Positions 18,452-27,038 of a stretch of 59,943 nt of DNA are shown piece after piece. The stretch's first letter is position 1; every line of letters begins with the position of its first letter. The notes under the pieces were generated by a model. The model was not told the origin of the DNA. It made no database searches and worked only from the letters and a program-made list of their open reading frames with translations. A program made the position numbers and the translations under genes. This DNA comes from Gordonia soli NBRC 108243 (GTDB lineage Bacteria > Actinomycetota > Actinomycetes > Mycobacteriales > Mycobacteriaceae), in contig NZ_BANX01000041.1 in assembly GCF_000334455.1 (NCBI RefSeq), positions 1-59,943 of the forward strand. Direction: 5' to 3'.

Positions 18452-19132
18452 CTACGCAGATTGCGGGGTGTCGGGCATGGGTGGCCGGGCGTAGGTGTCG
18501 GCGTAGCGCTGACCCGAGGCCACGGCGATCTTGTTCATCAGGGCGTCGGTCGCCTCGCGGATGGCCGTCGGATCGTCGGTCGGTGTCGCCGACAGATCCA
18601 TCGGCGGCAGAAATGTCACCTCCACCCGGTTCCACCGGGCGGTCTCGTCGCGCCGGGTGCCCCTGATCGCCACCGGTACGACCGGCGCGCCGGTGCCTGC
18701 GGCGACCCTGATGACCCCGGTGTGGCCACGATGCAGGTCGCCGTCCGGTGATCGTGTCCCCTCGGGGTGGATACCCCACGCATCGCCGCGCGCGAGGATC
18801 GCCGACGCCGCGTCCAGTGCGGCGCGGGCCGAATCGCCGCCACGACGGTCCACGGCGATCTGCCCGAGCCCGGCGAAGAAGCGCCGCGTCAGCCGGCCCC
18901 GCAGCCCTCGCCCCTCGAAATAGTCGCTCTTGGCCAGGAACGACACCGGACGACGCGCCGCGAGGGTGAGGTAGAACGAGTCCGAAACCGCCAGGTGGTT
19001 GGCCGCCAAGATCACCGCTCCGCGGCGCGGGACATGCTCGCGCCCAATGATTCTCGGCCTGCCACGGAATCGCAGCCACGGTCCGATGACAACATGCCGG
19101 CAGATCAGGTAGAGCGTCGGTCGGCGACTCAT
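18452..19132 (-). CDS. PlsC-type lysophospholipid acyltransferase
   Basis: It probably acylates lysophosphatidate or a related lipid at the membrane. The 226-aa protein has the PlsC catalytic motif NHLAVSD (NHxxxxD) near residue 46 and the substrate motif HPEGTRS near 123, with VPVAIRGT as the third block. The gene is divergent from a TetR-type regulator gene only 37 bases away; two palindromic operators fill that gap, and one touches the start codon. It is probably repressed by that TetR. Confidence 0.86.
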   Translation of the reverse strand: MSRRPTLYLICRHVVIGPWLRFRGRPRIIGREHVPRRGAVILAANHLAVSDSFYLTLAARRPVSFLAKSDYFEGRGLRGRLTRRFFAGLGQIAVDRRGGDSARAALDAASAILARGDAWGIHPEGTRSPDGDLHRGHTGVIRVAAGTGAPVVPVAIRGTRRDETARWNRVEVTFLPPMDLSATPTDDPTAIREATDALMNKIAVASGQRYADTYARPPMPDTPQSA

Positions 19133-19168
19133 AGACAGTGTCTACCAAACGGTGGTGGACACTGTCTA
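19132..19168. promoter_or_regulatory. Paired TetR-type operators between plsC and tetR
   Basis: Two 13-bp palindromes occupy the whole gap: TAGACAGTGTCTA (19132-19144, perfect) and TGGACACTGTCTA (19156-19168, one mismatch), with centres 24 bp apart. Together they form an 11-bp inverted repeat with a 15-bp spacer. They abut both divergent start codons, so bound repressor would block both genes. Confidence 0.75.
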
Positions 19169-19169
19169 C

Positions 19170-19778
19170 ATGACGACGGACTCGGTGCGCGACACCCTGG
19201 TGCAGGCCGGGGTCGAGCTGATCGAAGAGTCGGAGACGACCGACATCTCGCTCCGGGCGATCGCGCGGCGCGCGGGGGTGTCGCACGGTGCACCCCGGCA
19301 CTGGTTCCCCACGCATCAGCGGCTGCTCGCCGCGATAGCGGCGGAGGGGCTTCACGACCTGGCAGCGGCGGTACGTCGGGGCGCCGAGCAGGGCGCGGAC
19401 GATCGGATCGCGAGGGCGGTGGGCGCCGCTCGCGCGTATGTCGACTTCGCCGTCGACCGACCGGCGATGTTCGCGTTGGTCTTCCGGCACGACCTGCTCG
19501 AAGGGTCCGGCGCGCGGTTACGCGACACGTCGCAGCCGCTGTTCCGATGGTGGCGCGACACGATCGTCGCACCGGGCGGCGCGTCGCCGACCATGCCCGA
19601 CATTGACGCCGGTGCTCTCCGATTGTGGACGGCGGTGCACGGTATCGCGACGCTCTCCTCCACGACGGCCCTCGCGCTCATCGCACCGACCGCCGACGTC
19701 GGCGATCTCGTCGACTCGACGGTCCGCGCCCTGATGGTCGAGACACCGATGGTCGACACGCGACCCCGACCCGAATGA
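19170..19778 (+). CDS. TetR-family regulator
   Basis: The 202-aa protein has a TetR N-terminal HTH at about 25-45 (ISLRAIARRAGVSHGAPRHWF) and a helical C-terminal ligand domain with a conserved DFAVDRPAMFALVFRHDLL segment. The ligand is unknown. ATG 19170 was chosen; GTG 19152 is in frame but would put the start inside the spacer between the two operators. It is probably autoregulated and controls the divergent acyltransferase gene. Confidence 0.82.
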   Translation: MTTDSVRDTLVQAGVELIEESETTDISLRAIARRAGVSHGAPRHWFPTHQRLLAAIAAEGLHDLAAAVRRGAEQGADDRIARAVGAARAYVDFAVDRPAMFALVFRHDLLEGSGARLRDTSQPLFRWWRDTIVAPGGASPTMPDIDAGALRLWTAVHGIATLSSTTALALIAPTADVGDLVDSTVRALMVETPMVDTRPRPE

Positions 19779-19799
19779 GGGCCGTGTCGCGACGGGAGC

Positions 19800-20657
19800 T
19801 CACCGCCGCCGGCGTCGTGCCGACTCCCGCAACTCCTCGATGATGTCATCGTCCCAGATGTGCTTGCGCACCAACCGATATCGTTCACAGGCCAACCACA
19901 TGTAGAGTTCTGCGTCGCTGGTGACCTCCGGCAGGATCTCTGCCCGGCGTCCCATCCGGACAACTGGGAGGAACTCCTCGCCGAACCATCGGCGAGCGAC
20001 CTCCGGGCGGCTCAGGAATTCGCCGACCTCCTGGCTGAGGCGGAAGCCCCAGGCCTCGATGGCCTCGGCGAGTTCGGCGTAGTCGAAGGGATCGGACACC
20101 CGGATGGCCTCGGCCTGGGCGCCGACCAACGGCACCCGCGACAGGAAGAGCCGGCGATGGTCTTTGAGAACCAGGTCAGAGGGTGCGTTGATGCCCTCCG
20201 GTGAGATGCGGGTGTGGATCTCGGTCACATACGCGTCGATGATCTTGAGGTGCCGGGCGATCGCGATGGACACCCGGTGATGCCCGTCGATGACGAAGTG
20301 CATCGAGCCGACCCGATACAGCTGCACCGGCGGCATCGACTCACCGCGTCGCTGAGCGGCTGCCAACCGCTGCCAGCGTTCCCGGATACGGGAGGAGGTG
20401 GGCCGGAAGTAGCGGTCGAAGTCCTTGGTCCGATCGACACTGCCGACGATCGAGCTCACCTCGACCTGTTGCAACCCCAGCGCGGTCTCGCCGATCCGGC
20501 CGAGCGCGGCGACCACCTCGTCGAAGGGGAGGATCGTGTTGACGTCGGCGGGTTGTCGGGTGAACCAGTGTGCGAGGCGGGACAGTTCGGCGGCCCGTCG
20601 CATCCGGGCGAAGTCGCTCTCGGCGTCGACACTGGGGAATCCGGTATCACGCGCCAT
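19800..20657 (-). CDS. ParB/Srx-fold nuclease-like protein
   Basis: This 285-aa protein has the ParB/sulfiredoxin core motif FVIDGHHRVSIA near residue 122, preceded by PPVQLYRVG. The C-terminal half resembles nothing specific. It lacks the ParB HTH and CTP-binding boxes of chromosome segregation proteins, so a housekeeping Spo0J role is unlikely. Its 5' end overlaps the phosphoesterase gene by 11 bases, implying translational coupling and a linked role. Confidence 0.6.
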   Translation of the reverse strand: MARDTGFPSVDAESDFARMRRAAELSRLAHWFTRQPADVNTILPFDEVVAALGRIGETALGLQQVEVSSIVGSVDRTKDFDRYFRPTSSRIRERWQRLAAAQRRGESMPPVQLYRVGSMHFVIDGHHRVSIAIARHLKIIDAYVTEIHTRISPEGINAPSDLVLKDHRRLFLSRVPLVGAQAEAIRVSDPFDYAELAEAIEAWGFRLSQEVGEFLSRPEVARRWFGEEFLPVVRMGRRAEILPEVTSDAELYMWLACERYRLVRKHIWDDDIIEELRESARRRRR

Positions 20658-21324
20658 GATGCCGCCTGACCACCTGGAACTCCCTGCTGCGCGGTTCGAT
20701 GTCGAACTGACAGTAACCGACCACGTTCATCGAGACCGTGTCTTCCCCGATCACCTTGTCGATGGGGATGGTGCCGTACGGGTGCACGTGACCGTGGACC
20801 AGGACCGTCGGGTGCAGAGATCCGACCACCTTGTGGAGGCACTCGAAGCCGCGGTGGACCTCGTCGTCCTCGAGATCGCCGACGCCGCGTGCCGGGCTGT
20901 GGGTCAGCAGGATGTCGGTGGAGCGGGTGGTCGCGCGGACCTTCGCGGCCCGGACCCGCTGCTGGAACTCGGTGTACTGGTTGGGGCCGTTGTTGTAGCG
21001 CCGACACCCGCCCAGGCCGGTGATCCGTACGCCGGCGACGGTGACCGTCCGGGCATCGGCGTTCACCGCACCCCCCGGACCGGGATCGGCGACCGGGAGC
21101 CCGGCCCGCGTCCAGCCGGCCCGGCCGCGACGGTAACCGCTCAGATCCCTGTCGTGGTTGCCCGGTACGAACACGCACGGGGCATCGCAGAGGGTGGCGA
21201 GCACCTCGAGGTAGTCGAACGGCAGGTCGCCCGCACCAATGATGAGGTCGGGCCGTGCCTCGATACCGACTCCGAAGGTCAGCGACTCGACCACCTCGTC
21301 GGCGACCGCCAGGATGCGCACCAC
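20647..21324 (-). CDS. Calcineurin-like metallophosphoesterase
   Basis: The 225-aa protein shows the metal-binding blocks GAGDLPFDY (GD), VPGNHDRD (GNHD) near residue 60, LLTHSPARG and HGHVHPYG, the signature of two-metal phosphoesterases. The usual first block DxH is replaced by ADEV, so the first metal site is altered. The substrate is unknown. It overlaps the downstream ParB-like gene by 11 bases and is divergent from the suppressor-of-fused gene. Confidence 0.78.
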   Translation of the reverse strand: MVRILAVADEVVESLTFGVGIEARPDLIIGAGDLPFDYLEVLATLCDAPCVFVPGNHDRDLSGYRRGRAGWTRAGLPVADPGPGGAVNADARTVTVAGVRITGLGGCRRYNNGPNQYTEFQQRVRAAKVRATTRSTDILLTHSPARGVGDLEDDEVHRGFECLHKVVGSLHPTVLVHGHVHPYGTIPIDKVIGEDTVSMNVVGYCQFDIEPRSREFQVVRRHHGA

Positions 21325-21359
21325 CCGATCAGGCTAGGTCATGTCTCGCGGTCGGGCGC

Positions 21360-21407
21360 GCGGCGATATGGGCCTGCGGCGATCTGTGCGTGCGGCGATA
21401 TGGGCGT
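21360..21407. repeat. Three tandem 16-bp repeats
   Basis: Three 16-bp units of GCGGCGATATGGGCGT type occupy 21360-21375, 21376-21391 and 21392-21407, with two or three changes in the middle unit. They lie in the 120-bp gap between the divergent phosphoesterase and suppressor-of-fused genes. Confidence 0.8.
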
Positions 21408-21444
21408 GCGGGGCCGTTCTCGCCCATGCGGATAAGTTGGAGCC

Positions 21445-22080
21445 GTGAGCGAGCCCCCAGCCAACGAGTCCGCAGCCGACGAGTCCGGAGCCGACGATTC
21501 GGTGACCGGCATCGTCACCCGCCACCTCGAAGGTCATCTGTCCGGGACCCCGCAACGGGCCTCGGTGACGTTCCTGGGCGTCGAGCCGATCGATGTCCTG
21601 CGCTACGCGGACGGCGCTCCCGACGGTCCCGGGGAGGTCGTCTACGCGACCGTCGGGTGTGCGCGCCATCCGATGACCGACCCCAACGACCTGCATGCCG
21701 ACCCCGTCCGCGGCCCGCGAGCCGAACTGGTGGTCCGGATGTTCGCGGATCGTCCGCTGCCCGGCCTCCACCGCCGAATGGCCACCCTCGCCGCGGCGCC
21801 CGCGGTCGAAGGCCTGATCCTCGCCGCCGACGCACTGGTCGATCTCGGCGAGCCGCTGTGGGACGGCTCGGTGTGCACCGCGGCGCTCCTGGAAGCCGAC
21901 GCCATCGGGGAGGTCGAACTCCCCGAGCCGATGGAGGCGGTCCAGTTCCTACGGGCGATCCCGATCACCGCGAACGAAGCGGCCTGGGTCCGGCTCAAGG
22001 GCGCCGACCAGCTCCGGGACGCCTGGCGCGAGGCGGACATCGACACCCGGCAGGCCGGGCGGACCATCGCGTCGATGTGA
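21445..22080 (+). CDS. Suppressor-of-fused (SUFU) domain protein
   Basis: The 211-aa protein resembles bacterial SUFU-domain proteins: PDGPGEVVYATVGCARHPMT, RAELVVRM, then AITANEAAW-like text near the end. In bacteria this domain is often linked to toxin immunity or is of unknown role. It starts at GTG 21445 with TTGGAG upstream, after an acidic Ala/Asp/Ser linker with an ADESGADDS repeat. No toxin gene is adjacent. The domain call is by eye. Confidence 0.6.
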   Translation: MSEPPANESAADESGADDSVTGIVTRHLEGHLSGTPQRASVTFLGVEPIDVLRYADGAPDGPGEVVYATVGCARHPMTDPNDLHADPVRGPRAELVVRMFADRPLPGLHRRMATLAAAPAVEGLILAADALVDLGEPLWDGSVCTAALLEADAIGEVELPEPMEAVQFLRAIPITANEAAWVRLKGADQLRDAWREADIDTRQAGRTIASM

Positions 22081-22114
22081 GCGGCGTACGAGCGTCGGGA
22101 CGTCGGGGTGGGCG

Positions 22115-23197
22115 TCAGAGCCAGTGGTGCCTGCGGAAGTTGAAGAACAGCACGGTGCACGCGACCACCAGGCCGATCAGCACCGTCGGATACGCCCACG
22201 GCTGACTGAGTTCGGGCATGTGCTCGAAGTTCATCCCGTAGATGCCGGCCACCATCGTCGGGACCGCGGCGATGGCCACCCACGCCGAGATCTTGCGCAT
22301 GTCGGTGTTCTGTTGGATGCCGACCTTGGCCGCCGCGGCCTCCAGCAACGAGGTCAGTACCTCGTCGTACTCCACGACTCGGTCGATGACGGTGGTGAGA
22401 TGGTCGGCGACGTCGCGTAGGTGTCGGCGGATCTCCTTGGGCACCAACGGGTTGTCGGCCGACAACCGTGCGAGCGGACCCGTCAGTGGGGTCACCGCAC
22501 GCCGCAGCTCCAGGACCTCGCGCTTAAGGAGATAGACCGGATCGATGTCGAGGCGGCTCTGGGTCCCGAAGACCGTCTCCTCGATGGTGTCGAGGTCGGC
22601 CTCCATCCGATCGGTGACCGCGAGGTAGCTGTCGACCACCTTGTCGGCGATTGCGTGCAGCACCGCGGTGGGGCCCAGGGCAAGGCGTTCGGGCACCTCC
22701 TCGAGGCGCCGCCGCACCCCCGACAGGTGGGTATGGTCACCGTGCCGGACGGTGATGACGAAGTCACGCCCGACGAACACCATGATCTCGCCGGTCTCGA
22801 CGACCTCGCTCGCCTGGCTCATCGACTCGTGCTCGACGTACTTCACGGTGCGCAACACCAGGAAGTGCGTGTCGTCGTACACCTCGAGCTTGGGTCGCTG
22901 GTGCGCGTGTACGGCATCCTCGACCACGAGCTCGTGCAGTCCGAAGACCTCGGCGACCCCGGTCATCTGCTCGTCGTCGGGTGCGTGCAGACCCAACCAC
23001 ACGAATCCTCGTCCTGTCCGGCGCACGGTGGCCAAGGCCTCGGAGTAACTGGTGCGACCCGACTGTCGGACTCCGTCGACGTAGATGGCGCAGTCGACCA
23101 CCGCGCGGGCGACGGGCACGGGGATCCGCGGCAGTACACGCTCGCGCCGGGCAGGAAACCCCCGTCCGGTGGGACGCAGGTGAGGCATCGACGGCAC
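22115..23197 (-). CDS. corA: CorA-type magnesium/cobalt transporter
   Basis: CorA is a pentameric channel for Mg2+ (and Co2+). The 360-aa protein has the N-terminal cytoplasmic domain, a long helix (PVYLLKREVLELRRAVTPL), then two C-terminal membrane helices with the selectivity loop YGMNFEHMPEL (GMN motif) between them. It ends with a basic tail. It matches Rv1239c in the synteny block; the MgtE-N/CBS protein encoded at about 12 kb might be functionally linked. Confidence 0.92.
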   Translation of the reverse strand: MPSMPHLRPTGRGFPARRERVLPRIPVPVARAVVDCAIYVDGVRQSGRTSYSEALATVRRTGRGFVWLGLHAPDDEQMTGVAEVFGLHELVVEDAVHAHQRPKLEVYDDTHFLVLRTVKYVEHESMSQASEVVETGEIMVFVGRDFVITVRHGDHTHLSGVRRRLEEVPERLALGPTAVLHAIADKVVDSYLAVTDRMEADLDTIEETVFGTQSRLDIDPVYLLKREVLELRRAVTPLTGPLARLSADNPLVPKEIRRHLRDVADHLTTVIDRVVEYDEVLTSLLEAAAAKVGIQQNTDMRKISAWVAIAAVPTMVAGIYGMNFEHMPELSQPWAYPTVLIGLVVACTVLFFNFRRHHWL

Positions 23198-23357
23198 GTG
23201 CTGGATGCTACTCGGAGGTCCTGCCGTCGACGGTCCGCGACGGATGAACGAACGGTGTCGCAGCCGGGTGGATGTCGGTGATGTCGGGTATGGGCCGATT
23301 CCGCTGTCAGCGCGTCCCGGTGATGCCCGACGTGCGGTCGCTCGCTACCGTGAAGGC

Positions 23358-24290
23358 GTGATCAGGCGGCTGGTGGCGACGATGTTCCCGATCGTGATGG
23401 TGCTCGCGGTGGTGTCCGGATGCGGCAGTGCGGGGACGGCGCCCGCACGTGAACTCGTCCTCGGCGCGCCGGACGATCCGGCACTGCGTGTGGTCGCGCA
23501 GATCTATGGCGGCGCACTCCGTGGCGCGGGGGCGCAGGTCGCCGAACGTCTCCGTCTGGCCGACGACCGGGCTCTGCTCTCCGACATGGATCGCCTCGAG
23601 GTGGATCTGTTCCCGGCTTTCAGTGGGGAACTCCTGGGCCTGCTGGCGCCGGAGGTGACGCCGATTTTCGGTGTCGACGTCTACGACGAGCTGAATCGGT
23701 CGTTGCCGCAAGGGGTCTCGGTCGGCGATGCCACCACGGTGAGTGCGGTCCCGCAGGTGTTCGTCGCGGCCGACCTCGCACGGACGTCCGGCGTCACCGA
23801 ACTCGCGCAGTGCGGACAGTTGCCCGCCGGACTCCCTGTCGCTGTGGTCGGCCAGCCGGACGAGCGCGTACTCCGGTCCTTCGTCGACGCCGGATGCCGT
23901 TTCGGTCCGGTCGAGCGGCTGGCGTCGTCGGCACAGGTGCTGTCCCGGGTGTCCGGCGGCTCGGCGGTCGGCGTCGTGACGCCGCTGGATGCCGCTGCGG
24001 GCGACGCGGGTGCGGTGCAGGCGTTGTCGGTGCCGCAACCCAGCGCCGATGCCCCGACCTCGACTGCGACGGAGAAGACCGACCGGCCGGTCATCGGTCC
24101 GCGCGCGCAGGATCTCGTGCCGGTCTATCGGACCGCCGCACTCACCGCCGATCAGGTGAAGGCGATCAACAAGGTGGCCGGCGAGCTGACCACCGCCGAC
24201 CTGGCCACGATGGCCGGACAGGCCCGCGACGGGACCGATCCGACGGTCATCGCGGGCGGGTGGCTCAGCGAGCACGAACTCCGCAACTGA
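23358..24290 (+). CDS. lpqZ: Substrate-binding lipoprotein, glycine-betaine/choline type (LpqZ-like)
   Basis: The 310-aa protein has a short signal peptide ending in lipobox VVSGC near residue 22 and an OpuAC-like fold (LGAPDDPALRVVAQIYGGAL, DLFPAFSGELLGLL, DLVPVYR). That fold binds quaternary amines in relatives. No permease or ATPase gene is adjacent, so it is an orphan binding protein, as is Rv1244 LpqZ. GTG 23358 gives a normal signal peptide; the frame is open upstream. Confidence 0.78.
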   Translation: MIRRLVATMFPIVMVLAVVSGCGSAGTAPARELVLGAPDDPALRVVAQIYGGALRGAGAQVAERLRLADDRALLSDMDRLEVDLFPAFSGELLGLLAPEVTPIFGVDVYDELNRSLPQGVSVGDATTVSAVPQVFVAADLARTSGVTELAQCGQLPAGLPVAVVGQPDERVLRSFVDAGCRFGPVERLASSAQVLSRVSGGSAVGVVTPLDAAAGDAGAVQALSVPQPSADAPTSTATEKTDRPVIGPRAQDLVPVYRTAALTADQVKAINKVAGELTTADLATMAGQARDGTDPTVIAGGWLSEHELRN

Positions 24291-24352
24291 CCACCGCGCC
24301 GACGATCGCGGGGCCGACGATCTGGTACCGATGATCCGGCGCCGCAATGGAA

Positions 24353-24394
24353 ACGAGCCGCACAGGGCACGTGGTGTGCGCCTGCGCGGCTCGT
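24353..24394. terminator. Hairpin between convergent lpqZ and SDR genes
   Basis: ACGAGCCGC (24353-24361) pairs with GCGGCTCGT (24386-24394), and the loop holds a further GCAC/GTGC stem. There is no U-tract. Its place between two convergent genes fits a bidirectional terminator. Confidence 0.5.
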
Positions 24395-24416
24395 GGTCTG
24401 TGGTGTCGTGTGACGG

Positions 24417-25247
24417 TCAGCGGGTCTTGGAGAGCAGGTAACCGGTGACCCGGGCGGACACGCCCTGGTACTTCGATGCGACGAGTCGCACCCAGATGTC
24501 GAGGAACTTGGCGTCGGCGCCGACGAGGATGCGGGCGCGGTTCTTCTGGACGCCGTTGATGATGACGTCGGCTGCCTTCTCCGAGGACATCCGGGCCAGA
24601 TACTTGTCGAACAGCTCGGCCGTCTTCTTCTGCTCATGGGCGCCGGAGGTGGTCGCATTGCGTGCGATGGCGGTCTTGATGCCGCCGGGGTGCACCGAGG
24701 TGACCTTCACCGGGTGCTTGGCGATGATCATCTCCTGGTTCAAGGCCTCGGTGAACCCGCGCACCGCGAACTTCGCGGAGTTGTAGGCGGCCTGACCGGG
24801 CTCGGCGAGGAGACCGAACAGCGACGAGGTGTTGACGATGTGGCCGTCGCCCGAAGCGATCACGTACGGCAGGAAAGCCTTGGTGCCGTTGACGACTCCC
24901 CAGTAGTCGACGTCCATGACCCGCTCGAACGTCTTGAAGTCGGTCTGCTCGATCTCGCCGTGGTGGGCGATACCGGCGTTGTTGAAGACGACGTTGACGG
25001 TGCCGAAATGCGTTGCGACGGTGTCGGCGTATTCGAGAACGGCCTCGCGCTCGGCCACGTTCAGGATCTGCGCGTGCACCTCGCCGCCGGCTGCGCGGAC
25101 GAGATCCTCGGTGGTCTTGAGTCCCTCCGGATCGACGTCGGAGATGGCGATCTTGGCGCCGCGCGCACCGAGCTTGACGGCCAGGTCGCGGCCCATGCCC
25201 GAACCGGCACCGGTGATCACGACGACCTTGTTGCGGAAGTCTTTCAT
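24417..25247 (-). CDS. Short-chain dehydrogenase/reductase
   Basis: The 276-aa SDR has the NAD(P)-binding motif GAGSGMGRD at 13-21, NNAGIAH, the catalytic serine in NTSSLFGLL and the YNSAK tetrad (YxxxK) near 159. The first Rossmann acidic residue (ISDVDPEG) suggests NAD preference. It lies 37 bases downstream of the monooxygenase gene in the same direction, so it may make or consume the ketone substrate. It corresponds in position to Rv1245c. Confidence 0.88.
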   Translation of the reverse strand: MKDFRNKVVVITGAGSGMGRDLAVKLGARGAKIAISDVDPEGLKTTEDLVRAAGGEVHAQILNVAEREAVLEYADTVATHFGTVNVVFNNAGIAHHGEIEQTDFKTFERVMDVDYWGVVNGTKAFLPYVIASGDGHIVNTSSLFGLLAEPGQAAYNSAKFAVRGFTEALNQEMIIAKHPVKVTSVHPGGIKTAIARNATTSGAHEQKKTAELFDKYLARMSSEKAADVIINGVQKNRARILVGADAKFLDIWVRLVASKYQGVSARVTGYLLSKTR

Positions 25248-25284
25248 TGGTTCTCCTTGCTTACCCGCGGATGCCGCGGAGCGG

Positions 25285-26817
25285 TCAGGCGGTGACGGTG
25301 GACGACGGAGCGGACGGAGCGGGCGTCACGGACGTGCCGTTGCCGCGCACGACGTCGTAGGCGCCGATGTCGAACTTCTTGGTCGCGCGACGGAAGTTGA
25401 ACGTGAAGCCGGGCCACAGGGTGGTGATGTTGCCGTTGGCGTCCTTGTACCAGGAGGCGCATCCGCCGTTGACCCACACGCTGTTGCGCAGGTCGTGCTG
25501 GATTCCGTTGTTGTACTGGCGCTGGGAGTCGAGCTTGACCTCGGTGCGGGTGATGCGCTGTGCCCGAACGGTCTTGAGGTAGTCGACGAGATAGTTGAGC
25601 TGCGACTCGATCATGTACACCATCGAGGTGTGGCCGAGGCCGGTCGACGGTCCGATCATCAGCATCATGTTGGGGAAACCGTTGATGAACGAGCCCTTGT
25701 AGCCCTGCATGCCGATCTCGCTCCACACGCCGGCCATGCTGCGGCCGTCGACGCCGATGATCTTCTCGAAGACGGGGGAGTCGGTGACGTGGAAGCCGGT
25801 GGCCACCACGATCACGTCGACGTCGCGCTGGGTGCCGTCGCGGGAGACGATGCCCGCCTCGCCGACATGGTCGATGCCGTCGGTGACGAGGTCGACGTTG
25901 CGACGGTCCAGGGCCGGGTACCAGTCGTTGGATCGCAGGATGCGCTTGCAACCGACCTGGAAGGTGGGCGTCGCCTTGCGACGCAGTTCCGGGTCTCCGA
26001 TGCCCTTGCGGATGTTGGCGCGGCACAGCAACTCGACCGGCTTGAGCGCCTTGGGGGAATAGGTGAGACCGAAGGCGACGAACTCGTTGCCCGCGTAGAT
26101 CGACCCGCGGACGGCCGACTGGTAGCCGGGCACCTTCTTGGCGGCCCACTTCTCGGCTGCGGTGTACGGCCGCTCGGTGCGGGGCACGATCCACGGTGCG
26201 GTGCGCTGGTAGACGTCGAGCCGGCCGGCGACCTTCGCGAGCTTGGGCACCAGCTGGATGGCCGACGCACCGGTACCGATCACGGCGACGCGCTTGCCGG
26301 CGAAGTCGTAGTCGTCGTCCCAACGCGCCGAGTGGATGATTTCGCCCTGGAACGAATCGATGCCCTTGATGTCGGGCAGGTTGGGCTCACACAGGGGTCC
26401 GACGGCGCCCAGGAGGAACTCCGCGCGCAGTTCCGAACGCTCGCCGGCGTGCTCGATCGTCAGGACCCAGCGGCCGAGGTCCTCCTGCCACCGTGCCGAG
26501 AGCACCTCGGTGCGAAAGCGGGTCTTGGACGCGATGTCGTGCTCCGCGGCCACCGAGTTGATGTACCGGTGGATCTCCGGCTGATGAGAGTAGGTGCGCG
26601 ACCAGTCGGGGTTCTGCGCGAACGAGAACGAGTACAGACGCGAGGGCACGTCGCAGGCGGCGCCGGGGTAGGTGTTGTCCCGCCAGGTCCCGCCGAAGTC
26701 CTCACCGCGGTCGAGCACGACATAGTCGTCGAAGCCGTTCTGCGTGAGTTTGATGGCTGCACCGAGGCCGGAGAACCCGGCGCCGATGATCGCGATCTGG
26801 ACATCGTTCGTTGTCAT
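25285..26817 (-). CDS. Flavin monooxygenase, Baeyer-Villiger type
   Basis: It is predicted to oxidise ketones to esters or lactones with FAD, NADPH and O2. The 510-aa protein has an FAD Rossmann motif GAGFSGLG near residue 13. The Baeyer-Villiger fingerprint FQGEIIHSARW (FxGxxxHxxxW) lies near 154-164. A second NADPH Rossmann motif GTGASA lies near 180, with a conserved GPSTGLGHTSMV. ATG 26817 was chosen, as upstream residues are not conserved. A TetR regulator gene is divergent, suggesting induction by substrate. Confidence 0.88.
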   Translation of the reverse strand: MTTNDVQIAIIGAGFSGLGAAIKLTQNGFDDYVVLDRGEDFGGTWRDNTYPGAACDVPSRLYSFSFAQNPDWSRTYSHQPEIHRYINSVAAEHDIASKTRFRTEVLSARWQEDLGRWVLTIEHAGERSELRAEFLLGAVGPLCEPNLPDIKGIDSFQGEIIHSARWDDDYDFAGKRVAVIGTGASAIQLVPKLAKVAGRLDVYQRTAPWIVPRTERPYTAAEKWAAKKVPGYQSAVRGSIYAGNEFVAFGLTYSPKALKPVELLCRANIRKGIGDPELRRKATPTFQVGCKRILRSNDWYPALDRRNVDLVTDGIDHVGEAGIVSRDGTQRDVDVIVVATGFHVTDSPVFEKIIGVDGRSMAGVWSEIGMQGYKGSFINGFPNMMLMIGPSTGLGHTSMVYMIESQLNYLVDYLKTVRAQRITRTEVKLDSQRQYNNGIQHDLRNSVWVNGGCASWYKDANGNITTLWPGFTFNFRRATKKFDIGAYDVVRGNGTSVTPAPSAPSSTVTA

Positions 26818-26857
26818 GGTCACACCATAGAGGTTGTACTGAACAGTCGTCAATAGC

Positions 26858-26878
26858 TTGTTGAATCTCGATCAATAA
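26858..26878. promoter_or_regulatory. Possible operator between the monooxygenase and TetR genes
   Basis: TTGTTGA (26858-26864) and TCAATAA (26872-26878) form an inverted repeat with one mismatch and a 7-base spacer, in an AT-rich part of the divergent gap. It is a plausible TetR site but weaker than the paired site near 19.15 kb. Confidence 0.35.
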
Positions 26879-27038
26879 CGCTCTACCGTTGGAGACGACG
26901 GGCCCGGCCACGGTCCCGCGACGTGCCCGGGAGGACCAGCACAGTGACACCACGAGCAGCGACCCCACGAGCAGTGACCCGCAGTGCAGTGACTTGCACG
27001 GCACCGACCCGCAGTGCACCGACACCGGGGCGACGTCG

